The position numbers were made by a program, and so were the translations under genes. Positions 17,500 through 24,786 of a stretch of 32,353 bases of DNA are shown in pieces. The notes under the pieces were generated by a model, which saw nothing but the letters and a program-made list of their open reading frames with translations, had not been told where the DNA came from and searched no databases. Positions within the stretch are counted from its first letter, which is position 1; every line of letters begins with the position of its first letter. This DNA comes from Streptomyces misionensis (GTDB lineage Bacteria > Actinomycetota > Actinomycetes > Streptomycetales > Streptomycetaceae), in contig NZ_VOGW01000035.1 in assembly GCF_007896895.1 (NCBI RefSeq), forward strand, positions 71,110 through 103,462. The letters are read 5' to 3'.

Positions 17500-18372
17500 G
17501 TGGACAGAGTGGAACTGGGCGCCTTCCTGCGCAGCAGGCGCGAGCGGATCGGACCGGCCGACGTCGGCCTGCCCGTCGGACCGCGCCGACGCACACCGGG
17601 GCTGCGCCGCGAGGAGGTGGCCGCGCTGGCGTTCATCTCGGCCGAGTACTACACCCGCCTCGAACAGGCCCGCGGCCCGCGCCCCTCCCGCGAGGTACTG
17701 TCCGGGCTGGCCCGGGCCCTGCGGCTGACGGACGCCGAACGCGGCCATCTGCACGAGCTGGCGGGCGCCCCGCCGAGCCTCGCGCCCGGCCCCCCGCGCG
17801 AGGTGCGCCAGAGCATCCTCGACCTGGTGCACCGGCTGCCGGGCTCCGCCGCCTTCGTCACCTCGGCCACCCTGGAGGTGCTCGCCTGGAACGACCTGGC
17901 CGCCGCCCTCATGGAGGACTTCTCGGCCCTGCCGCGCCGCGACCGCAATCTGGCCCGCCGCGCCTTCCTCGGCCCGCACGACGAGGGCCCGAGCCCGCAC
18001 GACGAGGGCCCGAGCCTGTACGGGGTGTCCGACGCCGCGGAGTTCCGCCGTCACGCGGTGCGCCGTCTGCGCGGTGCCGCCGCCCGCTACCCGGACGACC
18101 CCGAGGTGAGCGGTCTGATTCGTGAACTGGGCGCCGGCAGCGAGGAGTTCGCCCGGCTGTGGGCCTCTCACGAGGTGGACGCCGAGCCGACGCTGAGCAA
18201 GACCTTCCGGCACCCGCTGGTCGGACCGGTCACCGTCGCCTGCGACGCGCTCGAACTGACCGACCGCGACCAGCAGGTCGTCATCTACACCGCCGTTCCC
18301 GGCTCGTCCTCCGAGCAGGCCCTGCGGCTGCTGGCGGTCGTCGGCACCCAGCACATGACCGCGCCCGGCTGA
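17500..18372 (+). CDS. XRE family regulator with MmyB-like ligand-binding domain
   Basis: This 290-residue transcription factor has an N-terminal helix-turn-helix (GLRREEVAALAFISAEYYTR then LEQARG), in which RREEVA and YY-RLEQ are diagnostic of this actinobacterial family. A PAS-like MmyB domain follows, with LEVLAWNDLAAALMEDF and later SKTFRHPLVGPVTVACDALE. Residues 159-172 contain a perfect duplication of PHDEGPS, produced by a 21-base tandem repeat. GTG 17500 is chosen; GTG 17509 (VELGAFL) has GGTGGA in front and is equally possible. It likely represses itself and the SDR through the inverted repeat between them; the ligand is unknown. Confidence 0.9.
   Translation: MDRVELGAFLRSRRERIGPADVGLPVGPRRRTPGLRREEVAALAFISAEYYTRLEQARGPRPSREVLSGLARALRLTDAERGHLHELAGAPPSLAPGPPREVRQSILDLVHRLPGSAAFVTSATLEVLAWNDLAAALMEDFSALPRRDRNLARRAFLGPHDEGPSPHDEGPSLYGVSDAAEFRRHAVRRLRGAAARYPDDPEVSGLIRELGAGSEEFARLWASHEVDAEPTLSKTFRHPLVGPVTVACDALELTDRDQQVVIYTAVPGSSSEQALRLLAVVGTQHMTAPG
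17973..18014 (+). repeat. 21-bp perfect tandem duplication inside the regulator gene
   Basis: Two identical 21-base units (17973-17993 and 17994-18014) add seven codons in frame, doubling PHDEGPS. It looks like a recent slippage or duplication event in a loop between helices. Confidence 0.9.
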
Positions 18373-18378
18373 GCGCGG

Positions 18379-18409
18379 TTGGACGCGGCGGCGCCCGGCC
18401 GCCTAGCGT
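18379..18409 (+). promoter_or_regulatory. Leaderless-type promoter of the RidA gene
   Basis: TTGGAC (18379-18384) and TAGCGT (18404-18409) are separated by 19 bases. The -10 element ends 7 bases before the ATG at 18417, so transcription should start at or next to the A of ATG. No Shine-Dalgarno sequence is present. This is the usual layout of leaderless actinomycete genes. Confidence 0.55.
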
Positions 18410-18416
18410 TCCGGTC

Positions 18417-18806
18417 ATGACGGAGCGACGCGCGATCCTCGGTGGTTCGGCCTTCGAGGAGCAGATCGGTTACGCCCGGGCCGTGGTCGACGGCGACTGG
18501 GTGCACGTGTCCGGGACCACCGGGTTCGACTACACCACCATGACCATTCCGGACGACGTGGTGGCACAGGCCGAGCAGTGCCTGCGCAACATCGGGGCGG
18601 CGCTGGCCGAGGCGGAGTGCGGCTTCGCCGACGTGGTGCGGGTGCGCTATCTGCTGCCCGACCGCGCGGACTTCGAGCCCTGCTGGCCGGTGCTGCGGGC
18701 CTGCTTCGGCGAGGTCCGCCCGGCCGCCACCATGATGGAGTGCGGCCTCGCCGATCCGCGGATGAAGATCGAGATCGAGGTGTACGCCCGCCCCCCGGCG
18801 AGGTGA
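18417..18806 (+). CDS. RidA/YjgF/UK114 family protein
   Basis: This 129-residue protein belongs to the family whose archetype RidA hydrolyses reactive enamine/imine intermediates such as 2-aminoacrylate. The C-terminal RPAATMMECG followed by MKIEIEVYA corresponds to the family's active segment, with Arg101 and Glu119 at the catalytic positions. The substitution of MECGLADPRMKIEIE for the standard LPxGAxVEIE places it outside the strict RidA subgroup. It begins 44 bases after the regulator and has its own leaderless-type promoter. It converges with the CE4-like lipoprotein gene at a 7-base gap. Confidence 0.88.
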   Translation: MTERRAILGGSAFEEQIGYARAVVDGDWVHVSGTTGFDYTTMTIPDDVVAQAEQCLRNIGAALAEAECGFADVVRVRYLLPDRADFEPCWPVLRACFGEVRPAATMMECGLADPRMKIEIEVYARPPAR

Positions 18807-18813
18807 CGCCGGC

Positions 18814-20046
18814 TCAGCCCCGCTTGGCCGGGCGCAGGAACGAACTCCAGCCGCCCGCCGGCTTCTCGCCGACCTCCAGGGTGCGCAGCAGCGTGAGGAT
18901 CGCCGGGTCCTGGGCGTCGAGCCAGTCGGTGAACTGCCGGAAGGAGACCAGCCGTACCTCCGGCCGCCCGGCGATCTGCCGCAGCGCCTCCTCGACCGCG
19001 TCCATGTAGATGCCGCCGTTCCACTGCTCGAAGTGGTTGCCGATGAACAGCGGTGCCCGGTTCGTCTCGTACGCCCGGTCGAAGCCGGCCATGTACGCCT
19101 GGGACGTCTGGGCGCGCCAGTAGGGGTAGTTGTACGACGGCGCGCGCGTCGAGTTCTGCGACTGGTTGGCCAGCATGTTCCAGTCCATGGACAGCACTTC
19201 GAAGCTGCGCCCGGGGAACGGGATGCTCTGCAGCGGCAGATCCCACAGCCCCTCCCGTTTGCGCGGCCAGCGCTGCACCCCGCCCGGCGACGAGGCGTCG
19301 TAACGCCAGCCCAGCCGCCGGGCGGCGGGCAGCAGGTTCTCCTGGCCGAGCAGGCAGGGGGTGCGGCCGCCCACGAGTTCCTTGTCGTAGTCGAAGGGCA
19401 GCGGCGGCTCGTCGTGCCAGCCGGTGTTGGTCCGCCAGGACGTGACGAACGACCGGGCCTGCTCGATCTCCGAGTGCCACTGCGCCGGGGTCCAGTCGGC
19501 CACCGACCCGGAGCCCTCGCAGAAGTGCCCGTTGAAGTGCGTGCCGATCTCGTGCCCGTCGAGCCAGGCCTCGCGGACGCACTTCAGGGTCTGCCGGATG
19601 TGCGCGTCGGTGAGGTAGCCGATGTCCGAGGCGCCGACCGGGTTGTTCGGCGGCCGGTACAGCCGCTTCTTGTCCTCCGGCAGCAGGTACAGACCGGACA
19701 GGAAGAAGGTCATCCGGGCGTCGTGGGCGCGGGCCAGTTCCAGGAAGCGCGGGAAGAGCCCGGTGCCGAGTTCGCCCGCGCCGTCCCAGGAGAACACCAC
19801 GAACTGCGGTGGTGTCTCGCCCGGTTCGAGCGGGGTGGGCGCGTCCGGCTGGTTCGGCTGCCGCCCGGTGTACGCCGTCGAGCCGTCACCGATCAGCCGC
19901 GGCGCCTGCCGCTGTCCGCCGGGTCCCGAGGAGCCGAACCCCCATCCGTCCCGGCTGCACCCGGTCAGCGCGCCGACGGCGGCGCCGAGACCGGCACCGA
20001 GGCCCAGGCGCGCCACGCTCCGGCGGCTGATTCCCTGTGCCGTCAC
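18814..20046 (-). CDS. Polysaccharide deacetylase-like lipoprotein
   Basis: This 410-residue exported protein has the Tat motif SRRSVARLGLGAGLG and a lipobox ending GALTGC. Its barrel is of the CE4/NodB type: FVVFSWDGAGE corresponds to the TFDDG motif and GHEIGTHFNGHF to the HxxxH metal site. The first Asp of TFDDG, the usual catalytic base, is Trp here while the metal-binding Asp remains. Activity may therefore be altered or lost. GTG 20046 is chosen over the upstream frame because AGGGAGG precedes it and the signal then starts at residue 7. An AT-rich stretch upstream (20085-20130) with repeated CTTATC on the minus strand is the likely promoter region. Confidence 0.8.
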   Translation of the reverse strand: MTAQGISRRSVARLGLGAGLGAAVGALTGCSRDGWGFGSSGPGGQRQAPRLIGDGSTAYTGRQPNQPDAPTPLEPGETPPQFVVFSWDGAGELGTGLFPRFLELARAHDARMTFFLSGLYLLPEDKKRLYRPPNNPVGASDIGYLTDAHIRQTLKCVREAWLDGHEIGTHFNGHFCEGSGSVADWTPAQWHSEIEQARSFVTSWRTNTGWHDEPPLPFDYDKELVGGRTPCLLGQENLLPAARRLGWRYDASSPGGVQRWPRKREGLWDLPLQSIPFPGRSFEVLSMDWNMLANQSQNSTRAPSYNYPYWRAQTSQAYMAGFDRAYETNRAPLFIGNHFEQWNGGIYMDAVEEALRQIAGRPEVRLVSFRQFTDWLDAQDPAILTLLRTLEVGEKPAGGWSSFLRPAKRG

Positions 20047-20218
20047 GCCATCGCCTCCCTGATCGTCGTGCACGACACCTCGCACGATAAGGAAGATAAG
20101 CCTATGAAACGGGGCATTTAACGCGGCGTGGTGCGTAAAAGGGCGTCAAGAGGTGACGGGGTGCCGGGAGGTGCCCGTTCAGCATGTACACATCCAGCCA
20201 TTCTGTTGAGCGTGGAGT

Positions 20219-20242
20219 CGCCCGGCGGCGTACCGCCGGGCG
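20219..20242. terminator. Perfect 10-bp hairpin upstream of the peptide gene
   Basis: CGCCCGGCGG and CCGCCGGGCG pair perfectly around CGTA. Neither flanking gene ends here, so it may insulate the peptide locus, end an unseen transcript, or be a leader structure. Confidence 0.45.
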
Positions 20243-20517
20243 TCCGCTCTCGTCACCGCGCCGTCCGGCATCCGAACGATCGGCGCGGCCTGCCATCAGT
20301 GTGGAAGGGGTGACGACCGGCTCGGTATCCGCTTGTTGCGATATCCAGTCAAGTCGGAGCACCGATGACAGAAGAATGACCGAAAGTGGTTACCTGGAGC
20401 GTTCGTTGCGTTCGGCCGGGATTATTCGGTGGATGGGTGAGGGAAGTTTCCGGGAGTCGCCGACACGTGATCTTCATGGGCCCGCCCCGGGAGGACGCGC
20501 GTCACCCGCCCATCCCG

Positions 20518-20527
20518 AAAGGAGGTG
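20518..20527 (+). promoter_or_regulatory. Very strong ribosome-binding site of the precursor peptide
   Basis: AAAGGAGGTG is nearly a full complement of the 16S rRNA 3' end and lies 5 bases before ATG 20533. It is the strongest such site noticed in the window, as expected for a highly expressed RiPP precursor, and it confirms this very short gene. Confidence 0.85.
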
Positions 20528-20532
20528 CAGAG

Positions 20533-20613
20533 ATGAAGCTTCTCTTCTCCATCCGCAACAAGGTCGCGGCCGGCAAGAGCCTCAAGGCGAGCGCCTGGTA
20601 CATCTGGTACTGA
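20533..20613 (+). CDS. Atropopeptide (tryptorubin-type) RiPP precursor peptide
   Basis: This is a 26-residue precursor. Residues 1-20 form a basic leader ending KSLKAS, and residues 21-26 form the core AWYIWY at the very C-terminus, followed directly by TGA. AWYIWY is the sequence of tryptorubin A, a Streptomyces hexapeptide whose aromatic side chains are joined by C-C and C-N bridges installed by one cytochrome P450; the KSLK element before the core is, as I recall, typical of this family. After oxidation by the P450 encoded downstream, the leader must be removed by a protease, and none is encoded nearby. The start is fixed by AAAGGAGGTG. The gene is too short for normal ORF calling and would usually be missed. 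Confidence 0.95.
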   Translation: MKLLFSIRNKVAAGKSLKASAWYIWY

Positions 20614-20647
20614 CGGCGCATCGCAGCCACGTACCGTGCTTGACATC

Positions 20648-20685
20648 GTTGTCCGGCCGTGCTTCGTGCGAGCCGGCCGGGCAAC
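20648..20685 (+). terminator. Intercistronic hairpin between precursor and P450 genes
   Basis: A 12-base-pair stem forms between GTTGTCCGGCCG (20648-20659) and CGGCCGGGCAAC (20674-20685) with one G-U pair and a 14-base loop. It lies 34 bases after the precursor stop. Such structures in RiPP operons act as partial terminators or protect the precursor mRNA, giving more precursor than enzyme. The function here is inferred. Confidence 0.6.
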
Positions 20686-20743
20686 GCTGTTCCGCCGCCG
20701 CGCGAACCCCCCTCGCCCCCGCCGTCGCATCGGAGCGCCAGCC

Positions 20744-21796
20744 ATGCCGCCGTCGCCGTCCTCCGCAGCGCTCACGCGCACCACCGTGCTCCACCCGCGG
20801 CTCGCCGCGCTCATCCGCGACCACCTGGGCCAGGACCTCTTCCGGCTGGAACCCGACACCATCGGCGTCGCCGGACCCGAGGTCGCCGACCGCATCCTCG
20901 CCGCGCGCCGGGCCACCGAGACCGAACGCCCCACCTTCAAGCCGCTCCAGGGCCGGTCCATCACCCGCGCCGAGGCCTCCCGGATCACCCGCACCATCGG
21001 CGACGACGTGCGCGAGGCCCTGGCCGGACCGGTGCCCGAGAACGTCGACCTCACCGGCTCCTGGCCGCTGACCGGCCACCTCTTCCTGCGCGACCTCATC
21101 CTCGGCCGGGACCCCCGGCGGCTGCGCATGCTGATGAGCCGCACCCTCGAACTCACCCCCAAGCTCACCTGGTCGGTGATCGCGGTCGGCGCCGCCCTGC
21201 CCGGCTGGCCCCGCCCCGGCGACCGGCTCACCAAACTCGCCGAGCGCACCGCGCGGGCCGAGGGCTACCAGGAACGCCGCTACGCGATGGGCATGTACCG
21301 CAGGGCGGCCGCCCCGGTCTGCTTCACCGTCTCCACCTTGGTGGCCAACGCGCTCTGGCTGGGCTCGCCCTTCGACGAGGGCACCCCGAACCGCAACATC
21401 ATCCTGGAGTCGCTGCGCCTGCTGCCGCCCTCCTGGAACCTGCTGCGCAACGCCTCGCCCGAGTACCCGGCGATCGACGGCAGGATAGGCACCGAGGACG
21501 ACGTCCTGCTGCTGCCCCTGCTCTCCCACCGCGACCCGGCCCTGTGGGACGACCCCGACGCCTTCCGCCCCGAACGCTGGGACCACCTCGACCCCGAGGA
21601 CACCCCCGGCTATCTGCCCTTCGGCCACTCCTCGGAGCGCTGCTGGGGCCGGCACATGGTCATGCCGCTCGCCGAACTCCTCCTCGACCTGGTCCGGGGC
21701 GCAGGGCTGGTGGTCGATCCCGCCCAGCGGGTCGCCAAGGTCCCCCTGCTCGGCCTGCTCGGTGTGGACGACGTACGGCTGGTGCGCCCGAGCTGA
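20744..21796 (+). CDS. Cytochrome P450, atropopeptide-modifying
   Basis: This 350-residue haem monooxygenase, about 50 residues shorter than typical bacterial P450s, is predicted to cross-link the Trp and Tyr side chains of the AWYIWY core. The K-helix ExxR is ESLR (Glu222, Arg225), and DAFRPERWDH is the usual pre-haem segment. The haem loop is FGHSSERCWG with Cys300; the normal first Gly of FGxGxHxCxG is Ser. The I-helix region (about 188-202, VCFTVSTLVANALW) lacks the acidic residue-Thr pair used for oxygen activation in standard P450s. ATG 20744 follows GGAG with good spacing; the frame extends to 20636 but through the hairpin region. It is probably co-transcribed with the precursor 130 bases upstream. 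Confidence 0.93.
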   Translation: MPPSPSSAALTRTTVLHPRLAALIRDHLGQDLFRLEPDTIGVAGPEVADRILAARRATETERPTFKPLQGRSITRAEASRITRTIGDDVREALAGPVPENVDLTGSWPLTGHLFLRDLILGRDPRRLRMLMSRTLELTPKLTWSVIAVGAALPGWPRPGDRLTKLAERTARAEGYQERRYAMGMYRRAAAPVCFTVSTLVANALWLGSPFDEGTPNRNIILESLRLLPPSWNLLRNASPEYPAIDGRIGTEDDVLLLPLLSHRDPALWDDPDAFRPERWDHLDPEDTPGYLPFGHSSERCWGRHMVMPLAELLLDLVRGAGLVVDPAQRVAKVPLLGLLGVDDVRLVRPS

Positions 21797-21817
21797 CCCG
21801 GCGCGTCCCGCCGCCGT

Positions 21818-22702
21818 TCACCCGGCGGCCTCCTCCCCCCGCGCCGTGGTGTCCGGGACGACCGTGATGTGCTGCACGGCCCGGCTCAGCACCAGCACGC
21901 CCGCCACGATCAGCAGCGCCCCGCACGCCTCCGGCACCAGCCACCAGCCCGTGCGCACCTGCTCCTGGAGCAGGGCGATGCCCAGCACGAGGCTCACCAT
22001 CGCGTCGCCGATGGTCAGCGCGGGCTGGGCCGCGACCAGCGGGCCCGCCTGGAGCGCGTTCTCCAGCAGCAGCACCGCGGCCACCCCGGCGAGCGCGAAG
22101 CCGTAGGTCTGCCAGGAGCGAAGGAACGCCAGGAAGCCCTGGTCGGCGAAGGTGCCCGAGGCCGACTTCAGCAGCGCGGCGGTCAGCGCGTTGCCGGTGG
22201 CGGAGGCGGCCGCCAGCAGCGCGGCGCGCCGGGTCGCCGGGCGTCCGGGGGTGGCCAGCAGCACGCAGGCCGCCATCGCGCCGACGCACAGGCACAGCGC
22301 CGGGATCCACCGGCTGAGCGGGGCCTGTTCGAGCGCTCCGTGCGGCGCGGCCGCGACCAGCAGCATCGCCAGCCCCAGCACACAGCCCGCCACACCCCAC
22401 CAGCCCCAGTGCGGCAGCCGCCGGTGCATCAGCGGAGCGGCGATCAGCAGCGCGAAGGGCAGTTCGAGGATGAACAGCGGCTGGACCAGTGCCAGCGGGC
22501 CGTTGACCAGGGCCAGGCTCTGGAACAGGGCCGCGCCGACCACGCCGGCCATGCCCAGCACCCACACGGGCCGGCGCACCAGCTCCGCGAGCAGCCGGAT
22601 TCCGCCGCGGCTGCTCGCGGAGGCGGCCTTGCGCTGGAACGCGGTGCCCACGGCGTTGCTCGCCGCGCCCGCCACGGCGAACGCCGCGGCCAGTTCGATC
22701 AC
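21818..22702 (-). CDS. DMT superfamily (EamA-like) transporter
   Basis: This integral membrane protein of about 294 residues has nine to ten hydrophobic segments in two halves. The N-terminal AAAFAVAGAASNAVGTAFQRKAA pattern (here shortened) and LVNGPLALVQPLFILELPFAL are typical of the EamA-like permeases of actinobacteria; the second half repeats the theme with AQPALTIGDAMVSLVLGIAL. The substrate is unknown. GTG 22702 is chosen because GGAGACAGG precedes it; the frame itself extends to 22723. It converges with the P450 gene (21-base gap). A role in exporting the peptide product is possible but unsupported. Confidence 0.82.
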   Translation of the reverse strand: MIELAAAFAVAGAASNAVGTAFQRKAASASSRGGIRLLAELVRRPVWVLGMAGVVGAALFQSLALVNGPLALVQPLFILELPFALLIAAPLMHRRLPHWGWWGVAGCVLGLAMLLVAAAPHGALEQAPLSRWIPALCLCVGAMAACVLLATPGRPATRRAALLAAASATGNALTAALLKSASGTFADQGFLAFLRSWQTYGFALAGVAAVLLLENALQAGPLVAAQPALTIGDAMVSLVLGIALLQEQVRTGWWLVPEACGALLIVAGVLVLSRAVQHITVVPDTTARGEEAAG

Positions 22703-22794
22703 GACCCTGTCTCCCGCCTGCACCGAAGGGGCCTCGGGCCCCTTCAGCCTACGGAAGCGAGCCGGGCGGTCGCCTCATGAGCCGGTCGTACGAG

Positions 22795-22836
22795 GGCCGA
22801 GCCCACCCGGTGCGGTCACACCGGGCAGGCTCGGCC
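22795..22836 (-). terminator. Long hairpin terminator of the chitinase gene
   Basis: Two 18-base arms (22795-22812 and 22819-22836) pair with only two mismatches around CGGTCA. The structure begins 10 bases after the chitinase stop codon. It is strong, although it lacks a U-run. Confidence 0.8.
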
Positions 22837-22846
22837 GCCGCAGGGG

Positions 22847-24601
22847 TCAGGAGACGGCGAGGTCGTCGGCGTAGACCGTGCCCTGGCCGTACCAGCCGTG
22901 CACGTACACGGTGACCGTGCCGGAGGAGCCGGTGGTGAACGGCACCGTCAGCTTCTGCCAGGACGAGGAGGAGGTCCAGGTGCTGGCCGTCGCGCCACCG
23001 CTCACACCGAGGTAGGCGTACGAGCCCTGCACCCAGCCCTGCAGGGTGTACGACGTGTTCGGCTTGAGGGTGAGGGTCTGGGCGCACTGGCCGGTCGACG
23101 AGGAGGTCGCGTCGGTCTTCAGGGCGTGGCTGCCGCCGTGCACCGGGGAGGAGACCACCGAGGCGCCGCTGTCGCAGGTCCAGGGCGTCAGCGAACCGCT
23201 CTCGAAGTCACCGTTGGCCAGGGCCGTGGGCGTGCCGCCGCCGGTTCCGTTGACGGTCAGGGTGAAGGTGGAGCTGTGCTTGGCCGATCCCGCCGTGCCG
23301 GTGACGGTCAGCTGGTAGCTGCCCGGCGCGGTGGAGGCGGCCGTCTTCACGGTGAGCGTGGAGGCGGCGCCTGCGGTGACCGAGGTCGGGCTGAGGGTCG
23401 CCGTCACCCCGCTCGGCGCGCCACTGACCGCCAGGTCCACGGACTGCGCGCTGCCCGAGGTCACCGAGGTCTTCACGGACGCCGTCGTGGAGCCGCCGGG
23501 GTCGACCGAGGCGGTGGCGGGGGAGACGGAGACCGAGAAGTCGTTGGCCGGCGGGGTGGTCGTACCGCCCGAGAACGGCGCGAAGGTGTGCGAGAAGTAC
23601 CAGGTGTCCTGGCTGATCCCGGAGCAGGTGTCGGAGCCGCCGGTGCCGGGGCAGCCGCCGTTGTCGCGCTGGAGGGCCCAGAAGGAGAGGGTGTTCAGGC
23701 CCTTGGACACCGCCCAGTTGTACACCGCCGTGGCGTCGGCCGTGGTGAACGTCTCGGCCGGCCCGTAGTCGTCGATGCCGGGCATCTCGGTGACGCCGAT
23801 CGTGTTCCACAGCTGGCTGTCCGACAGGTTCGGGTAGAGCGAGGCCAGCTGGTCGTGCAGTCCGGTCGCGGCCGTCTGGGTGTCGGTGGCCATGTGGTGG
23901 GTGGCGCCGTCGTAATAGTCGAACGTCATGATGTTGACGACGTCCACCTTGGCGCCCGCGCTCTTGGCGCTGCGCAGCACGGCGAGCCCGCTGTCGGCCA
24001 GGCCGCTCGTCGTGGTCGGCAGGGTGTAGGAGAACTGCACCGAGCGCCCGTTGGCGGCGGCCCAGTCCTGCACCTTCTTGATCGCCTGGTTGCGGCGGTC
24101 GATGCCGGCCTGGTTGGTCAGCGAGTTGTCCTCGATGTCCATGTCCAGGCGGGAGACGTCGTAGGTGGTGATGATCTTCTCGTAGGCGGCGGCGATGGAG
24201 TCGACGTTGGTGCAGCTGTCCGCGATCTCCGTGCCGCCGTTGTCGGCCGCGTACCCGCCGAGCGAGGGGATCACGTCGCCGCCGCGCGAGCGGATGGTGG
24301 TGAAGTCGGAGCCGAAGACCGAGGAGGCGACGGGGGTGCCGGTGTCACCGTTCCAGTACGGCGTGCAGGAGCCCTTCTTCTCGGTCTGGAGAAAGGCCAT
24401 GGTCAGGTACTTGGCGCCGGAGGACTGGGCGAGGGCGGCGGGGCTGTCGCCGTTGTAGGCCTCGAAGTAGGGCGCGAAGACGTGCGCGGGCAGCGGGGTC
24501 GCCGCTTGCGCGGTGCCCCCGATCCCCAGGGCGAGCCCCGCCGACGCGGCCAGGGTGGCCACGCCGGTGAGCAGGGCGCGTACGGATCTCGGACGTGTCA
24601 T
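22847..24601 (-). CDS. Secreted GH18 chitinase with Ig-like and carbohydrate-binding domains
   Basis: This 584-residue extracellular enzyme is predicted to hydrolyse chitin. The Sec signal ends at AQA-AT (cleavage after about residue 33). The GH18 barrel covers about 36-345, with the catalytic DxDxE motif at Asp153, Asp155 and Glu157 in RLDMDIED, and substrate-site segments MTFDYYDG and [11 protein letters not shown] Thr/Ser-rich Ig-like module (about 352-450) and a C-terminal beta-sandwich (about 460-584, ending [20 protein letters not shown]) that probably binds carbohydrate follow. Two dre sites upstream indicate DasR/GlcNAc control. The layout resembles the ChiD-type chitinases of Streptomyces. 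Confidence 0.93.
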   Translation of the reverse strand: MTRPRSVRALLTGVATLAASAGLALGIGGTAQAATPLPAHVFAPYFEAYNGDSPAALAQSSGAKYLTMAFLQTEKKGSCTPYWNGDTGTPVASSVFGSDFTTIRSRGGDVIPSLGGYAADNGGTEIADSCTNVDSIAAAYEKIITTYDVSRLDMDIEDNSLTNQAGIDRRNQAIKKVQDWAAANGRSVQFSYTLPTTTSGLADSGLAVLRSAKSAGAKVDVVNIMTFDYYDGATHHMATDTQTAATGLHDQLASLYPNLSDSQLWNTIGVTEMPGIDDYGPAETFTTADATAVYNWAVSKGLNTLSFWALQRDNGGCPGTGGSDTCSGISQDTWYFSHTFAPFSGGTTTPPANDFSVSVSPATASVDPGGSTTASVKTSVTSGSAQSVDLAVSGAPSGVTATLSPTSVTAGAASTLTVKTAASTAPGSYQLTVTGTAGSAKHSSTFTLTVNGTGGGTPTALANGDFESGSLTPWTCDSGASVVSSPVHGGSHALKTDATSSSTGQCAQTLTLKPNTSYTLQGWVQGSYAYLGVSGGATASTWTSSSSWQKLTVPFTTGSSGTVTVYVHGWYGQGTVYADDLAVS

Positions 24602-24671
24602 CGGGTACTCCCGGATAGCGAACGACAGTCGATCGAGCGGGGGTGTCGCACGGTGGAGCCCGGCCGGGGCT

Positions 24672-24703
24672 ATTGGTCTAGGCCATGATTGGTCTGGACC
24701 AAA
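24672..24703. promoter_or_regulatory. Two adjacent DasR-responsive elements (dre) in the chitinase promoter
   Basis: ATTGGTCTAGGCCATG (24672-24687) and ATTGGTCTGGACCAAA (24688-24703) lie head to tail with no gap. The known dre core is TGGTCTAGACCA, and each copy differs from it at one position (TGGTCTAGGCCA and TGGTCTGGACCA). On the chitinase strand a -35 TTGACC (24713-24708) and a weak -10 AATCAT (24690-24685) frame the second site, so DasR would cover the promoter and be released by phosphorylated amino sugars. Confidence 0.85.
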
Positions 24704-24786
24704 CCCCGGTCAAGGTGCGGGAGCATCCTTTTTGCCTTGTCGTGAAACAGTCAACGGAGCCAGGAGAGCCCTGGATTGATGGACCG

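Larger units (their letters stand above)
20047..20532. other. 486-base intergenic region upstream of the atropopeptide locus
   Basis: No gene is supported. It holds an AT-rich segment (about 20085-20130), probably the promoter of the lipoprotein gene, a perfect hairpin (20219-20242), and a second, relatively AT-richer stretch (about 20330-20430) likely to contain the promoter of the peptide gene. Clear -35/-10 hexamers could not be fixed. Confidence 0.5.

Noticed and set aside
16612..18354. 580-residue fusion of a regulator-region protein with the SDR
   Set aside because: The N-terminal 314 residues are the antisense shadow of the XRE regulator; the SDR has its own start at 17412 with the operator upstream.
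20102..20362. 86-codon minus-strand frame in the gap before the peptide gene
   Set aside because: There is no ribosome site or recognisable domain, and it spans the hairpin and probable promoter region.
20640..20668. Separate promoter for the P450 gene starting at TTGACA (20640)
   Set aside because: The TTGACA is perfect, but no acceptable -10 hexamer lies 16-19 bases downstream, and the region forms the intercistronic hairpin.
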